Shown here piece after piece: positions 1 through 7,393 of a DNA stretch of 19,751 nt. The position numbers and the translations under genes are program-made. Under the pieces are notes generated by a model. That model had not been told where the DNA came from and ran no database searches. It worked only from the letters and a program-made list of their open reading frames with translations. Source of the stretch: an uncultured Clostridia bacterium (lineage in GTDB: Bacteria; Bacillota; Clostridia; Oscillospirales; Oscillospiraceae); contig CALEQS010000258.1 in assembly GCA_937907975.1 (NCBI GenBank), positions 1 to 19,751 of the forward strand, given 5' to 3'. Position 1 is the first letter of the stretch. Every line of letters starts with the position of its first letter.

Positions 1-73
1 ATTATAACGAATTATCATTCCGAAGTTTTGTTTTAAAACACAAAATGATGTCGTGATTTTGAATTGCTTTACG

Positions 74-102
74 TTGAAACAGTTTGTACAATATGGTATA
101 AA
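74..102 (+). promoter_or_regulatory. Sigma-A-like promoter without an evident intact gene
   Basis: TTGAAA at 74-79, a 17-bp spacer and TATAAA at 97-102 make a good sigma-A match in AT-rich DNA. No intact gene with a ribosome site follows before the hairpin at 353-384, so it may drive a decayed gene, a small RNA or nothing. Confidence 0.4.
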
Positions 103-150
103 ATAAATTTCTAAAAGTGTCTGCAGAAGAATGCGTTACAGATTTTCTTG

Positions 151-330
151 ATGAGTTTTGTTTCCACCTACATCAGGGCTGTTTTCCTGCGCCTCCAACG
201 GCGTGTGTGGGCTGACGGTGTGACCTGCTGGTCAAGGGCAGCAAGATCGCCGGCGTTGCGGGCGCGGATGGCCGAGTAGGTCCAAGCGAAACTGAAGGCG
301 GCGGCCGCCGGCCTGATGCCCGAGGAATAA
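151..330 (+). pseudogene. Possible remnant of a coding sequence (uncertain)
   Basis: From about 180 the base composition turns abruptly GC-rich, like the coding regions of the window, but no frame stays open. The frame from the ATG at 151 meets TAG at 277-279, then continues in frame to TAA at 328-330 with an Ala/Lys-rich end. Another frame at 228-260 reads LVKGSKIAG, reminiscent of the VKGANIAGF stretch near the C-terminus of NADP-type glutamate dehydrogenases. No Shine-Dalgarno site precedes the ATG. This may be the eroded end of a lost gene; the family resemblance is inference from a short match. The rest of 1-447 holds only the promoter-like site and the two hairpins listed separately. 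Confidence 0.2.
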
Positions 331-352
331 ATCCTGATTTTCTAAAATAGCA

Positions 353-384
353 GTGCGGCGCTCAGAGAGATCTGAGCGCCGCAC
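353..384. terminator. Perfect 14-bp hairpin, possible terminator
   Basis: The arms 353-366 and 371-384 (starting GTGCGGCGCTCAGA) pair perfectly around a GAGA loop. The + strand continues GTTTGCCTTT and the - strand reads TGCTATTTTAG, so neither side has a clean U-tract. It may act as a second, back-up terminator behind gap or end a transcript from the left. Confidence 0.5.
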
Positions 385-400
385 GTTTGCCTTTGCAGCG

Positions 401-436
401 AAAAAGGCCGTCTGTTCTAAGAAAACAGGCGGCCTT
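401..436 (-). terminator. Intrinsic terminator of gap
   Basis: Read on the minus strand, the arms 424-436 and 404-416 pair over 13 bp (AAGGCCGCCTGTT with one G-U wobble) and are followed by a U-tract given by the A-run at 401-405. It lies 12 bp past the gap stop codon. Confidence 0.85.
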
Positions 437-447
437 AAACGTGTTAA

Positions 448-1461
448 TTACTTATGATCGACGCTGGACATATAAGTGATCAGGTCCAGAACCTTGTTGG
501 AGTAGCCGATCTCGTTATCGTACCAGGACACAACTTTCACGAAGGTGTCGGTCAGAGCGATGCCGGCGCCGGCGTCAAAGATGGAGGTGTGGGTGTCGCC
601 CAGGAAGTCAGAGGAAACGACGGAATCCTCAGTGTAGCCCAGGATGCCCTTCAGCTCGCCCTCGGAAGCCTTCTTCATGGCGGCGCAGATCTCGTCATAG
701 GTGGCGGGCTTGGCCAGGTTGACGGTCAGGTCGACGACGGAGACGTCCAGAGTGGGCACGCGCATGCTCATGCCGGTCAGCTTGCCATTCAGGCTGGGGA
801 TGACCTTGCCCACGGCCTTGGCGGCGCCGGTGGAGGAGGGGATGATGTTGCCGGCAGCGGCACGGCCGCCGCGCCAATCCTTCTTGGAGGGACCGTCAAC
901 GGTCTTCTGGGTGGCAGTGGTGGAGTGAACGGTGGTCATCAGGCCTTCGGTGATGCCGAAGTTGTCGTGCAGCACCTTGGCGATGGGAGCCAGGCAGTTG
1001 GTGGTGCAGGAGGCGTTGGAGACAAAGTTCATGCTGGAGTCATAGGTTGTATTGTTGACGCCCATCACGAACATGGGGGTGTCGTCCTTGGAGGGGGCGG
1101 ACATGACGACTTTCTTAGCGCCAGCGTCCAGATGGCCCTGAGCCTTCTCCTTGGTCAGGAACAGGCCGGTGGACTCAACCACATACTCAACACCCAGTTC
1201 GCCCCAAGGAATCTCCTCCGGCTTGAACTTGGCATAGACCATGATCTTCTTGCCGTTGACGGTGATGGACTCGTCGTCATACTCAATGGTGCCATTGAAC
1301 CGGCCGTGCATGGTGTCGTACTTCAGCATATAAGCCATATAATCCGGGGTCATGCCGGGATCATTGATGCCCAGAAACTCGATGTCGTCCCGGTCGATGC
1401 CGGCGCGGAAAACCAGACGGCCGATGCGGCCAAAACCGTTAATGCCAACTTTGATGCTCAT
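448..1461 (-). CDS. gap: Type I glyceraldehyde-3-phosphate dehydrogenase
   Basis: Glycolytic enzyme that oxidises and phosphorylates glyceraldehyde 3-phosphate to 1,3-bisphosphoglycerate with NAD in the cytosol. The 337 residues are the usual length. The N-terminus carries the Rossmann motif INGFGRIGR. The catalytic block SNASCTTNCLAP, with the nucleophilic Cys near residue 153, and the C-terminal SWYDNEIGYSNKV are intact. The ATG at 1461 has AAGGAGTG about 7 bp upstream. It is monocistronic: its own promoter lies at 1524-1551 and its own terminator at 401-436. The neighbours are not glycolytic genes, so the usual gap-pgk-tpi cluster is absent here. No CggR-type repressor gene is seen in the window. 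Confidence 0.98.
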   Translation of the reverse strand: MSIKVGINGFGRIGRLVFRAGIDRDDIEFLGINDPGMTPDYMAYMLKYDTMHGRFNGTIEYDDESITVNGKKIMVYAKFKPEEIPWGELGVEYVVESTGLFLTKEKAQGHLDAGAKKVVMSAPSKDDTPMFVMGVNNTTYDSSMNFVSNASCTTNCLAPIAKVLHDNFGITEGLMTTVHSTTATQKTVDGPSKKDWRGGRAAAGNIIPSSTGAAKAVGKVIPSLNGKLTGMSMRVPTLDVSVVDLTVNLAKPATYDEICAAMKKASEGELKGILGYTEDSVVSSDFLGDTHTSIFDAGAGIALTDTFVKVVSWYDNEIGYSNKVLDLITYMSSVDHK

Positions 1462-1523
1462 GAGAGAACACTCCTTTTCACTGATTGTGATTGCAATACA
1501 GGGTTCTATTGAACTACGCCGCT

Positions 1524-1551
1524 ATTATAATCCGAATAGTTTCATTTTGAA
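1524..1551 (-). promoter_or_regulatory. Sigma-A-like promoter of gap
   Basis: On the minus strand TTCAAA (1551-1546) is followed after 16 bp by a consensus TATAAT (1529-1524), about 60 bp before the gap start codon. No obvious repressor palindrome was found around it. Confidence 0.65.
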
Positions 1552-1744
1552 AGAGGGAATCCAAAAATTCAGCGTTTTCACGGTTTGAAGCGGGTGAAAT
1601 GTGAAAAGTGACCTTTTTAACATCGTCATTATCACTAAAGAGATGAAAAATTATCATAAATAGGCAACATTTCACGCAATAAAAAGCACTTTTTTAAAAG
1701 TTTTCTAAAAAATCCTTTCATACATACAGGCGGACCCAACAAAA

Positions 1745-1790
1745 TTCGACACGATTCGACATCATTCTTGCGTCGTGTGGCAGGATTTGC
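1745..1790 (+). promoter_or_regulatory. Promoter with two tandem Spo0A-box-like sites
   Basis: Two copies of TTCGACA (1745-1751 and 1755-1761) lie exactly 10 bp apart, one helical turn. This is the reverse complement of TGTCGAA, the core of the Spo0A box. They sit just upstream of a TTGCGT -35 element (1768-1773), followed by a 17-bp spacer and the TATACT -10 (1791-1796, just past this interval). Tandem boxes next to the -35 are the layout of Spo0A-activated sigma-A promoters such as Bacillus spoIIG. The downstream gene is the kinase-like protein at 1864. The rest of 1462-1863 is AT-rich and non-coding. Confidence 0.5.
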
Positions 1791-1863
1791 TATACTTGAT
1801 TTAAATAAGCGGCCCATCAGCATGGGCAACCTAGATGGGCAGACGAGTGAGCGGGGTGAGTGA

Positions 1864-2949
1864 ATGCGTGAGTTCAAACTTTCCGGCCCGGCCTGGTTTG
1901 ATGCCAGCCCGGAGCCGGTGATCTTGACACACGACGGATACACGGCCTACTATAACACTGCAGCGGCCGCGCTGGCAGGGCGCAGCGGATGGACGCTGCA
2001 GGAAGGAACGCCCCTTCCGGAGCCGCTGCAGACGATCGACGGGGCGGGCGTACAGACGATGGAATTGGCCGGAGAGCGCTGGATGTGCCGGACAGAGCGC
2101 CTGGAGGCGGGGGTGCTGATCTGTTTGACGCTGAGTCCGTCTTCCGTCAGCGTGCCGCTGGAGCGGCTGGCGCAGTTGGCGGAGCGGATGCGTCTGCCCC
2201 TGGGCAGCCTGATCGGCGTCAGCCAGCTGCTGGCACAGACCGATGCGCAGCGCACGGAGGAAAAAACCAGGCAGTATCAGAGCATGCAGCGCAAGAGCTA
2301 TTACACGCTGCTGCGAATGCTGAACACGCTGGAGACGCTGGGCAGTCTGTCAGACGGTCACTGTCCTTTTCAGGGAGAACCGCTGGATCTGGGTGGGCTG
2401 TGCGCCGATGTGGTGCGCCGGGTACAGAGTGTCTGCGGTGAGGCCGGCTGTACACTGGAGTTCAGGCAGAACGGGGGAAACCTGCTGGTACAGGGCGAGG
2501 ATGCGCTGCTGCGCCAGATGCTTTACCATTTGATCTCCAATGCGATCCGCGCTGCGGGGGATGGAGGACGGATCACGCTGGAGCTGGAAAAATGCGGGGG
2601 AAAAGGCCGCCGCTGGGTGCGGCTGGTCATCTGGGACAGCGGCGGCGGCTTCCGGCCGGAGCAGCTTGCCCGGGCGTTTGATCCGGCCCAGGGCGCGGCA
2701 GGCCTCTCTGACCAGTCGGAGGGACTCGGCATGGGGCTTGCCCTCTGTCGGCGCATTGCGGAGCGGCATGGCGGGCGTATGGCGGTGATGACCGGCGCAA
2801 GTGCGGTGACAGCGGTGGAACTGCCCCTGTGTGATGGGCTGTCCTTTGGTGCCCTGCATTCTCCGTCCGACCTCAGCGGCGGGATCAATGAGACGCTGGT
2901 CCAGCTGTCGGATGTGCTGCCATGGCAGTGCTTTACAGAGCAGGAATGA
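1864..2949 (+). CDS. PAS / HATPase histidine-kinase-like protein lacking the H-box histidine
   Basis: A 361-residue soluble protein with no membrane segment. Residues about 8-95 resemble a PAS domain (FDASPEPVILTHDG). Residues about 98-165 align with the HisKA dimerisation helices, and 200-335 form the HATPase_c domain: N-box LYHLISNAIRAA, G1 WDSGGGF, and G2 GLGMGLALCRRIAERHGG. Where the H-box normally reads HELRTPL, this protein has ERMRLPL with Glu107 in place of His, so it should not autophosphorylate in the usual way although ATP binding looks intact. About 25 residues follow the kinase core. No response regulator is adjacent. The Spo0A-like boxes upstream suggest, by inference, a role around sporulation control, perhaps as a phosphatase, scaffold or phosphotransferase like Spo0B. 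The ATG at 1864 has only a weak GGGGTGAG site. Confidence 0.85.
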   Translation: MREFKLSGPAWFDASPEPVILTHDGYTAYYNTAAAALAGRSGWTLQEGTPLPEPLQTIDGAGVQTMELAGERWMCRTERLEAGVLICLTLSPSSVSVPLERLAQLAERMRLPLGSLIGVSQLLAQTDAQRTEEKTRQYQSMQRKSYYTLLRMLNTLETLGSLSDGHCPFQGEPLDLGGLCADVVRRVQSVCGEAGCTLEFRQNGGNLLVQGEDALLRQMLYHLISNAIRAAGDGGRITLELEKCGGKGRRWVRLVIWDSGGGFRPEQLARAFDPAQGAAGLSDQSEGLGMGLALCRRIAERHGGRMAVMTGASAVTAVELPLCDGLSFGALHSPSDLSGGINETLVQLSDVLPWQCFTEQE

Positions 2950-2960
2950 ACAGTTATAAT
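2932..2960 (+). promoter_or_regulatory. Strong sigma-A-like promoter for the acetyltransferase gene
   Basis: TTTACA (2932-2937), a 17-bp spacer and a consensus TATAAT (2955-2960) span the end of the kinase-like gene. The expected start near 2967 places the hairpin at 2973-3002 at the very 5' end of the transcript. Confidence 0.6.
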
Positions 2961-2972
2961 AAAATATGAATG

Positions 2973-3006
2973 GTGCCGGGTGTCTATGCGGACATTCGGC
3001 ACTTTT
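2973..3006 (+). terminator. Hairpin terminator or leader attenuator
   Basis: Arms 2973-2984 and 2991-3002 (starting GTGCCGGGTGTC) pair over 12 bp with two G-U wobbles around TATGCG, followed by TTTT at 3003-3006. It ends the kinase-like gene, but lies downstream of the promoter at 2932-2960, so it could also attenuate the next gene. Confidence 0.65.
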
Positions 3007-3027
3007 GCTGGAAAGGACGCAATCAGA

Positions 3028-3519
3028 ATGGAACTGCGGATTGCCCGGCAGGCGGATCTGCCCCGTCTGCTGGAGATCTATAATTATGAAGTCACCCATG
3101 GCGTGGCGACGCTGGACATCCACCCGCAGACACTGAAACAGCGGCAGGTGTGGTTTGACGCGCACAATGTGGAAAATCATCCGCTCTATGTGGCGGAGCA
3201 GGACGGCGTTGTGGCCGGTTACGCCAGTCTGTCCGCCTACCGGGAGAAGGAAGCCTACGCTTCTACTGTGGAGCTCTCCATCTATGTGGCCCCGGAGTGC
3301 CGGCGGCAGGGAATTGCGGCGGCGCTCATGGAGTTCATTCTGCAAAAGGCCCGGGAGGACGGGCGCACCCACAATGTGGTCAGTGTGATCACTGCGGGAA
3401 ATGAGGCCAGCATCAAGCTCCATGAACGCTTCGGGTTCACCTTCTGCGGTACTGTGCCGGAGGTGGGTACAAAATTTGGCCGCCTGCTGGATATTGACAA
3501 TTACAGCTTGATCGTATAA
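3028..3519 (+). CDS. GNAT acetyltransferase, phosphinothricin/methionine-sulfoximine type
   Basis: A 163-residue single-domain N-acetyltransferase of the Pat/MnaT branch of the GNAT superfamily, which transfers acetyl from acetyl-CoA to the amino group of small amino-acid analogues such as phosphinothricin or methionine sulfoximine. Visible marks are IARQADLPRLLEIYN at the start, VAGYASLSAYREKEAY in the middle, acetyl-CoA motif A in VELSIYVAPECRRQGIAAALM, and NEASIKLHERFGF plus VGTKFGRLLDIDNY at the end. The frame can be extended upstream to a GTG at 2980, but that start lies inside the terminator hairpin. The ATG at 3028 has AAAGGA about 10 bp upstream and matches the family's usual N-terminus. 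The true substrate is not known; it may be a housekeeping detoxification enzyme rather than a resistance gene. Confidence 0.9.
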   Translation: MELRIARQADLPRLLEIYNYEVTHGVATLDIHPQTLKQRQVWFDAHNVENHPLYVAEQDGVVAGYASLSAYREKEAYASTVELSIYVAPECRRQGIAAALMEFILQKAREDGRTHNVVSVITAGNEASIKLHERFGFTFCGTVPEVGTKFGRLLDIDNYSLIV

Positions 3520-3522
3520 CAG

Positions 3523-3557
3523 AAAAAGCCCTTCGCGCTTGCCGCGAAGGGCTTTTT
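3523..3557. terminator. Bidirectional intrinsic terminator
   Basis: Perfect 15-bp arms AAAAAGCCCTTCGCG (3523-3537) and its complement (3543-3557) with a CTTGC loop. The A-run and T-run give a U-tract on both strands, suiting the convergent genes on either side. Confidence 0.92.
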
Positions 3558-3606
3558 GTATGCCCAAATATGGACATGAAATGCCTGCATTTTGAGAGAG
3601 AAAAGC

Positions 3607-4467
3607 TCAATCCATGGCAAAGCCCCAGAAGGGGAGTTCAGTGGTTTCGGGGAACTTCCCGCCGCCGGGGACAAGAATGCAGTCCTCTTTCAGTTCACCC
3701 TGACCGGCATGCCAGAAGGCGGGGGTGCGCACCTCTGCACTGGTGCAGTTGAGCGTTTGCATCATCAACTGTCCGGCTTCTGCGGCGTCACCGCCGGGAA
3801 AGAGCAGCTCCCGCAGGGTGAGCCTGCCGTCCTCCTGGTCGCCCAGACAGATGCCGTGTGCACTGGTCAACTCGAACTGCCAGAGCCCGCCGCCGTAGAG
3901 CTCACAATAGGTCTGCTGGAGTTTTAAAGCCTTTTCCGGTGCCTCAATGTGGGGGTGACCGGTCAAAAATGCTTCCCGCTGGCGCAGATAGTCCTCAGGG
4001 GCAATGGGGGAGACACTTCCCTCTACGGGAGCGGGGGCGTCGAGCGTGATGCACCGATGGAAGAATACGCTCCGGGTGCCCAGAATGTTCTGATACCACC
4101 GGCGCAGGGATTCGCTGGCCGGGACAAAGCAGACAAAGTCGTCGCCCCGCAGATAGCCCTCCACGCCGCTGCGCCAGATCGTCCTGCCGCCGTAGCCGCA
4201 GCCCCGGTATTTTTCCGGCGTGCCGAGGGCATAGAGGTAAGAGCAGGAATAGTGCCTGCCGTCCGCATGGAGAGTGTAGCCGTCCAGCAGATAGATGGCA
4301 CTGCACAGCACGCCGTCCACCTCGGCGGCCACGCCGTCACCGGGGCGGTAGCACTGGTCAAAATAGACGTCCGCACAGGCGGTGTCTCCGTCGTAGGCGG
4401 CGCTCCAGATCGCCTTCAGTGCCTCCTCGTCTCCGGGCCGGGTGAGACGGTAAATTGGTTTGTTCAT
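3607..4467 (-). CDS. GNAT family N-acetyltransferase (two-part, Eis-like size)
   Basis: A 286-residue protein whose first 150 residues form a GNAT fold. The acetyl-CoA loop is visible in YLYALGTPEKYRGCGYGG (about residues 78-95), matching the Q/R-x-x-G-x-G/A motif. Upstream of it, the stretch from GDGVAAEVDGVLCSAIYLLD is a typical beta-hairpin pair. Residues about 160-286 form a second region rich in aromatic residues that is not a second clear GNAT motif; many Firmicute proteins of this length are built this way. The substrate cannot be predicted. The ATG at 4467 is supported by GGGAGG about 8 bp upstream and a good promoter at 4497-4525. It is transcribed alone, divergent from the MATE exporter and convergent with the other acetyltransferase; the two acetyltransferases are not close relatives. 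Confidence 0.88.
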   Translation of the reverse strand: MNKPIYRLTRPGDEEALKAIWSAAYDGDTACADVYFDQCYRPGDGVAAEVDGVLCSAIYLLDGYTLHADGRHYSCSYLYALGTPEKYRGCGYGGRTIWRSGVEGYLRGDDFVCFVPASESLRRWYQNILGTRSVFFHRCITLDAPAPVEGSVSPIAPEDYLRQREAFLTGHPHIEAPEKALKLQQTYCELYGGGLWQFELTSAHGICLGDQEDGRLTLRELLFPGGDAAEAGQLMMQTLNCTSAEVRTPAFWHAGQGELKEDCILVPGGGKFPETTELPFWGFAMD

Positions 4468-4496
4468 AAAAAATTCCTCCCAGATCGTGTATTGAA

Positions 4497-4525
4497 ATTG
4501 TAGTCGGAAAAATTTTGCCCGTCAA
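4497..4525 (-). promoter_or_regulatory. Sigma-A-like promoter of the minus-strand acetyltransferase
   Basis: On the minus strand TTGACG (4525-4520), a 17-bp spacer and TACAAT (4502-4497), 30 bp before the start codon. Confidence 0.7.
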
Positions 4526-4640
4526 GGGCGGCGTGGATGCAGGCGGGCGGGAGAAGAATTTTTATGCAGTAATAGATCAGGTCCGGCGGGATTTGTCCAT
4601 ACCGGACAGAATTTTTATCGAATTCTAATCTGCAAACTAC

Positions 4641-4669
4641 TTCCAACACGGTATAGAATCCTGTATAAT
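4641..4669 (+). promoter_or_regulatory. Promoter of the MATE-XpaC operon
   Basis: A consensus TATAAT -10 at 4664-4669 is preceded at 17 bp by TTCCAA (4641-4646), a weak -35. The in-frame ATG at 4668 is part of this -10 box and so is not a credible start for the exporter. Confidence 0.55.
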
Positions 4670-4703
4670 GGTGGCGTATCACGGAAAGGAAGAAGTAAAA
4701 CCC

Positions 4704-6050
4704 ATGTCAAATCAAACGGACCTGACGCAGGGCGACGTTCGGCGTCAGCTCATTCGATATTCCCTCCCCATCATCGCCTCCACAGTGATGCAGACCGTCT
4801 ATTCACTGGTGGATCTGATGGTGGTCAGCCGTATGCTGGGCTCCTCCGGTGCATCCGGCGTGAGCAACAGCAGCCAGATCGTGCTGATGCTCACCAACAT
4901 TGCAGTTGGTCTGGCCAATGGCGGCAACATTCTGGTCAGCCAGTATTTTGGCTCCCGCGATAAGGCGCGCCAGGAGCGGGTCACCGGCACTTTCCTCACG
5001 CTGTTTACGCTGGTGGGTGCAGTTGTGGCCGTCGGCACCTTCCTGCTGGCGGGGCCCATGCTCCGGCTCATCAGTGCCCCAGCCTATGAGGAGGCAGTGG
5101 CTTACCTGCGCATTGCCGGCCTCGGTATGTTCTTTGTCTACTTCTATAACTGCGCCTCCGCAGTGCTCCGGGCCGTGGGCAACTCCAAGCAGCCCATGCG
5201 CATCATTATTATCACCTGTGTGCTCAATGTGGCGCTGGATTTGCTCTTTGTGGGGCCGCTGGGGCTGGGAACTGCCGGTGCGGCGCTGGCCACAGTGATT
5301 TCTCAGGGCCTGAGCTGTGTGCTGGCACTGGGCTATCTTCTGAAAAACCGGGACATCTTCAGCTTTCACCGTACGCTGCTGAAGCTGAACGGCGAGGATA
5401 CGGCCAGCATCCTCAAGCTGGGCATTCCCTGCGCGGTGCAGATGACGGTGGCCAGCATCAGCTGGCTGACGGTCACCTTCCTGGTCAACGGTTACGGCGT
5501 GGACTGCTCCGCCGCCTCGGCTTATGCCGCCAAGGTGAAGGATCTGTCCATGATGTTCATCACATCCCTCATCAATGCAGCCTCTGTGATGATCGCCCAG
5601 ACGCTGGGCGCGGGTAAATTTGACCGGGCGAAGGAAGTGCTGGGGGAGGCCATGAAGCTGTCCATCCTCATCTCAGTGGTGCTGATCGCACTGGTGGAGC
5701 TGTGTGCGCCGCTGTTTGCGCGGCTGTTCACCGGCGATGCGGAGGTCATCCGCATTGCGGCGTTCAATATGCGCATTGAGATCGTGGGACAGATCTTCTA
5801 CTCCATCTTCCTCATCTATCACGCCATGATGATCGGAGCGGGGGACACCTACATGGTGCTGGTGTCCTCCTTCGTGAACTGTATCCTGTTCCGCATCATT
5901 CTGTGCACCATTTTCAATTCAATCTGGGGTCTGACCGGCATTTTCGTGGCCTGTGCCATTGCTCCGGCCAGCTCTATCCCGGTGGGATGGCTTTATATGC
6001 GCAGCAATCACTGGCGGCGTTCCATTGCCAGACGACAGGAGGAAACCTGA
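4704..6050 (+). CDS. MATE family multidrug/cation antiporter
   Basis: A 448-residue inner-membrane exporter of the MATE superfamily, expected to couple Na+ or H+ influx to export of organic cations or metabolites. About twelve hydrophobic segments are spread evenly along the sequence. The N-terminus has the family pattern LIRYSLPIIASTVMQTVYSLVDLMVVSRMLG, and the second half repeats the MATE_N-like arrangement from about residue 232 (SILKLGIPCAVQM). The length is normal. The ATG at 4704 follows AAAGGAAGAAG; an upstream in-frame ATG at 4668 overlaps the -10 box and was rejected. The stop TGA at 6048-6050 abuts the next gene's ATG, and that gene's AGGAGG lies inside this one, so the two are co-translated. 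Substrate unknown. Confidence 0.94.
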   Translation: MSNQTDLTQGDVRRQLIRYSLPIIASTVMQTVYSLVDLMVVSRMLGSSGASGVSNSSQIVLMLTNIAVGLANGGNILVSQYFGSRDKARQERVTGTFLTLFTLVGAVVAVGTFLLAGPMLRLISAPAYEEAVAYLRIAGLGMFFVYFYNCASAVLRAVGNSKQPMRIIIITCVLNVALDLLFVGPLGLGTAGAALATVISQGLSCVLALGYLLKNRDIFSFHRTLLKLNGEDTASILKLGIPCAVQMTVASISWLTVTFLVNGYGVDCSAASAYAAKVKDLSMMFITSLINAASVMIAQTLGAGKFDRAKEVLGEAMKLSILISVVLIALVELCAPLFARLFTGDAEVIRIAAFNMRIEIVGQIFYSIFLIYHAMMIGAGDTYMVLVSSFVNCILFRIILCTIFNSIWGLTGIFVACAIAPASSIPVGWLYMRSNHWRRSIARRQEET

Positions 6051-7364
6051 ATGGCTGATTATAACTATGGCTACCACTATTCCGGCGGTGATCAGAACGG
6101 AGATGACCGCCGCAAAAATAATAAGAATAAAAAAAATGTGATCCCGTGGTGGGCCATCATTGTGGCGTTTGCTGTGGCGTGGCCGCTTGGCATTGTGCTG
6201 ACGCTGGTCAAGCTGGGCATGGAAAGCAGTGTGATCCCCTGCGGCAAAGGCGGAAAGACCACACAGCAGTCCAATACTTATCAGCAGGGCGGTTATTCCG
6301 TGCCCCAGTCCACTGTCAATTCTTCTGCGGACGGAGTGAATCAGAAGCGCAATGTGCCCAACGCACAAGGCACTGCACCTCAGGAAACGGTTACCGCGAC
6401 CAAAGAAAATAAGACGGTAACCGTCACACCCGGTGCACAGAGCACCACAGGCCGCTCCGGCAAATTTCAGGAACGGATGAAGAAACTCAAAAATGGTAAG
6501 GGACTCATCACGCTGGGGCTTATTATGATGGGCATCTGCGGTGTGGCCACCGGCATGAATTTTGCGGACAACTTCTACCTGCTGGGAACGGAGCCGCTGT
6601 GGGTGCTGGAGGAGATATTGCCATCTTTTGTACTCACCGGCGTGGGCGCGGGCCTGTTTACCTTTGGCCAGGTGCGCAAGAACCAATATAAGCGTTTCCA
6701 CCGCTATCTCACTCTGATCGGGGATCAGAAGACGGTCTCCATCACCACTCTGGCCGAGGCATTTCCTGCCAAGCGCAATAAGGTGTGCGCAGCGCTGGAG
6801 GATATGATCGATGCAGGCGTGTTTGGCGAGCGGGCCTATCTGGACTATGGCCGGGATCTGCTGGTGCTGGACGGCTCCGGCGTGAAGGCGCAGGAGAAGC
6901 CCAAGGAGGAGAAAAAGGCCGCACCTGCCACCGATGTGGGAGAGGAGAACGATCTGCTGCGCCAGATCCGGGAGGTCAACGAGGACATCGAGAACCCGGA
7001 GCTGTCCCGCAAGATCTACCGCATCGAGGAGATCACCCAGCGCATTCTGGAGTTCCAGAAGGAGCACCCGGACAAGGCGGGCGATCTGCGCAAATTCCTG
7101 AATTACTATCTGCCTACCACCTTGAAGATCCTGAACGCCTATGCGGAACTGGAAAATCAGGGTGTGGAAGGCGAAAATATCACCGCCACCAAGCAGCGCA
7201 TCGAGGGGATGATGGACATGGTGGTGGAGGGCTTTGAGCGCCAGCTGGATAAGCTCTTTGCCGGCGATATGATGGATATTGCCGCCGACATCACCGTCAT
7301 GGAGCAGATGATGCAGGGCGATGGTCTGGCCGATAACGACGACCAGATGATGGGCGGGCATTAA
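6051..7364 (+). CDS. XpaC-type (5-bromo-4-chloroindolyl phosphate hydrolysis) membrane protein
   Basis: A 437-residue protein. The C-terminal about 130 residues (from RKIYRIEEITQRILEFQ through LRKFLNYYLPTTLKILNAYAEL) match the XpaC family, often found beside TelA-like tellurite/toxic-anion proteins; the biochemical role is unsettled. XpaC itself is about half this length. Here an N-terminal half precedes it: a Tyr/Gly/Asn/Lys-rich cytosolic tail, one membrane segment at about 30-54, a Thr/Gln-rich linker, a hydrophobic pair at about 150-170 and 187-207, then a winged-helix-like stretch (ITTLAEAFPAKRNKVCAALEDMIDAGVF) and a charged Lys/Glu linker. AGGAGG lies 7 bp before the ATG, inside the end of the MATE gene, giving tight coupling. 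No telA is seen nearby. Confidence 0.8.
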   Translation: MADYNYGYHYSGGDQNGDDRRKNNKNKKNVIPWWAIIVAFAVAWPLGIVLTLVKLGMESSVIPCGKGGKTTQQSNTYQQGGYSVPQSTVNSSADGVNQKRNVPNAQGTAPQETVTATKENKTVTVTPGAQSTTGRSGKFQERMKKLKNGKGLITLGLIMMGICGVATGMNFADNFYLLGTEPLWVLEEILPSFVLTGVGAGLFTFGQVRKNQYKRFHRYLTLIGDQKTVSITTLAEAFPAKRNKVCAALEDMIDAGVFGERAYLDYGRDLLVLDGSGVKAQEKPKEEKKAAPATDVGEENDLLRQIREVNEDIENPELSRKIYRIEEITQRILEFQKEHPDKAGDLRKFLNYYLPTTLKILNAYAELENQGVEGENITATKQRIEGMMDMVVEGFERQLDKLFAGDMMDIAADITVMEQMMQGDGLADNDDQMMGGH

Positions 7365-7393
7365 GCTGCCCCGAGAGTGGCCTTCTGGCCGTT

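Noticed and set aside
454..1512. Long open frame antisense to gap
   Set aside because: The Gly/His/Val-rich translation is typical of a reverse reading of a strongly biased gene; gap on the other strand is certain.
1797..1863. Riboswitch in the leader of the kinase-like gene
   Set aside because: Only a 6-bp GCCCAT/ATGGGC stem is visible in the short leader; no known riboswitch core could be recognised.
1635..1943. 102-codon minus-strand frame between gap and the kinase-like gene
   Set aside because: It covers the promoter with the Spo0A-like sites, lacks a ribosome site and resembles no family.
2980..3027. GTG start at 2980 for the PAT-like acetyltransferase
   Set aside because: It would translate through the terminator hairpin, and the extra 16 residues do not match the family; ATG 3028 has a ribosome site.
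2350..3567. Long minus-strand frame across the kinase-like and acetyltransferase genes
   Set aside because: It spans a terminator, a promoter and two well-supported sense genes and has no known domain.
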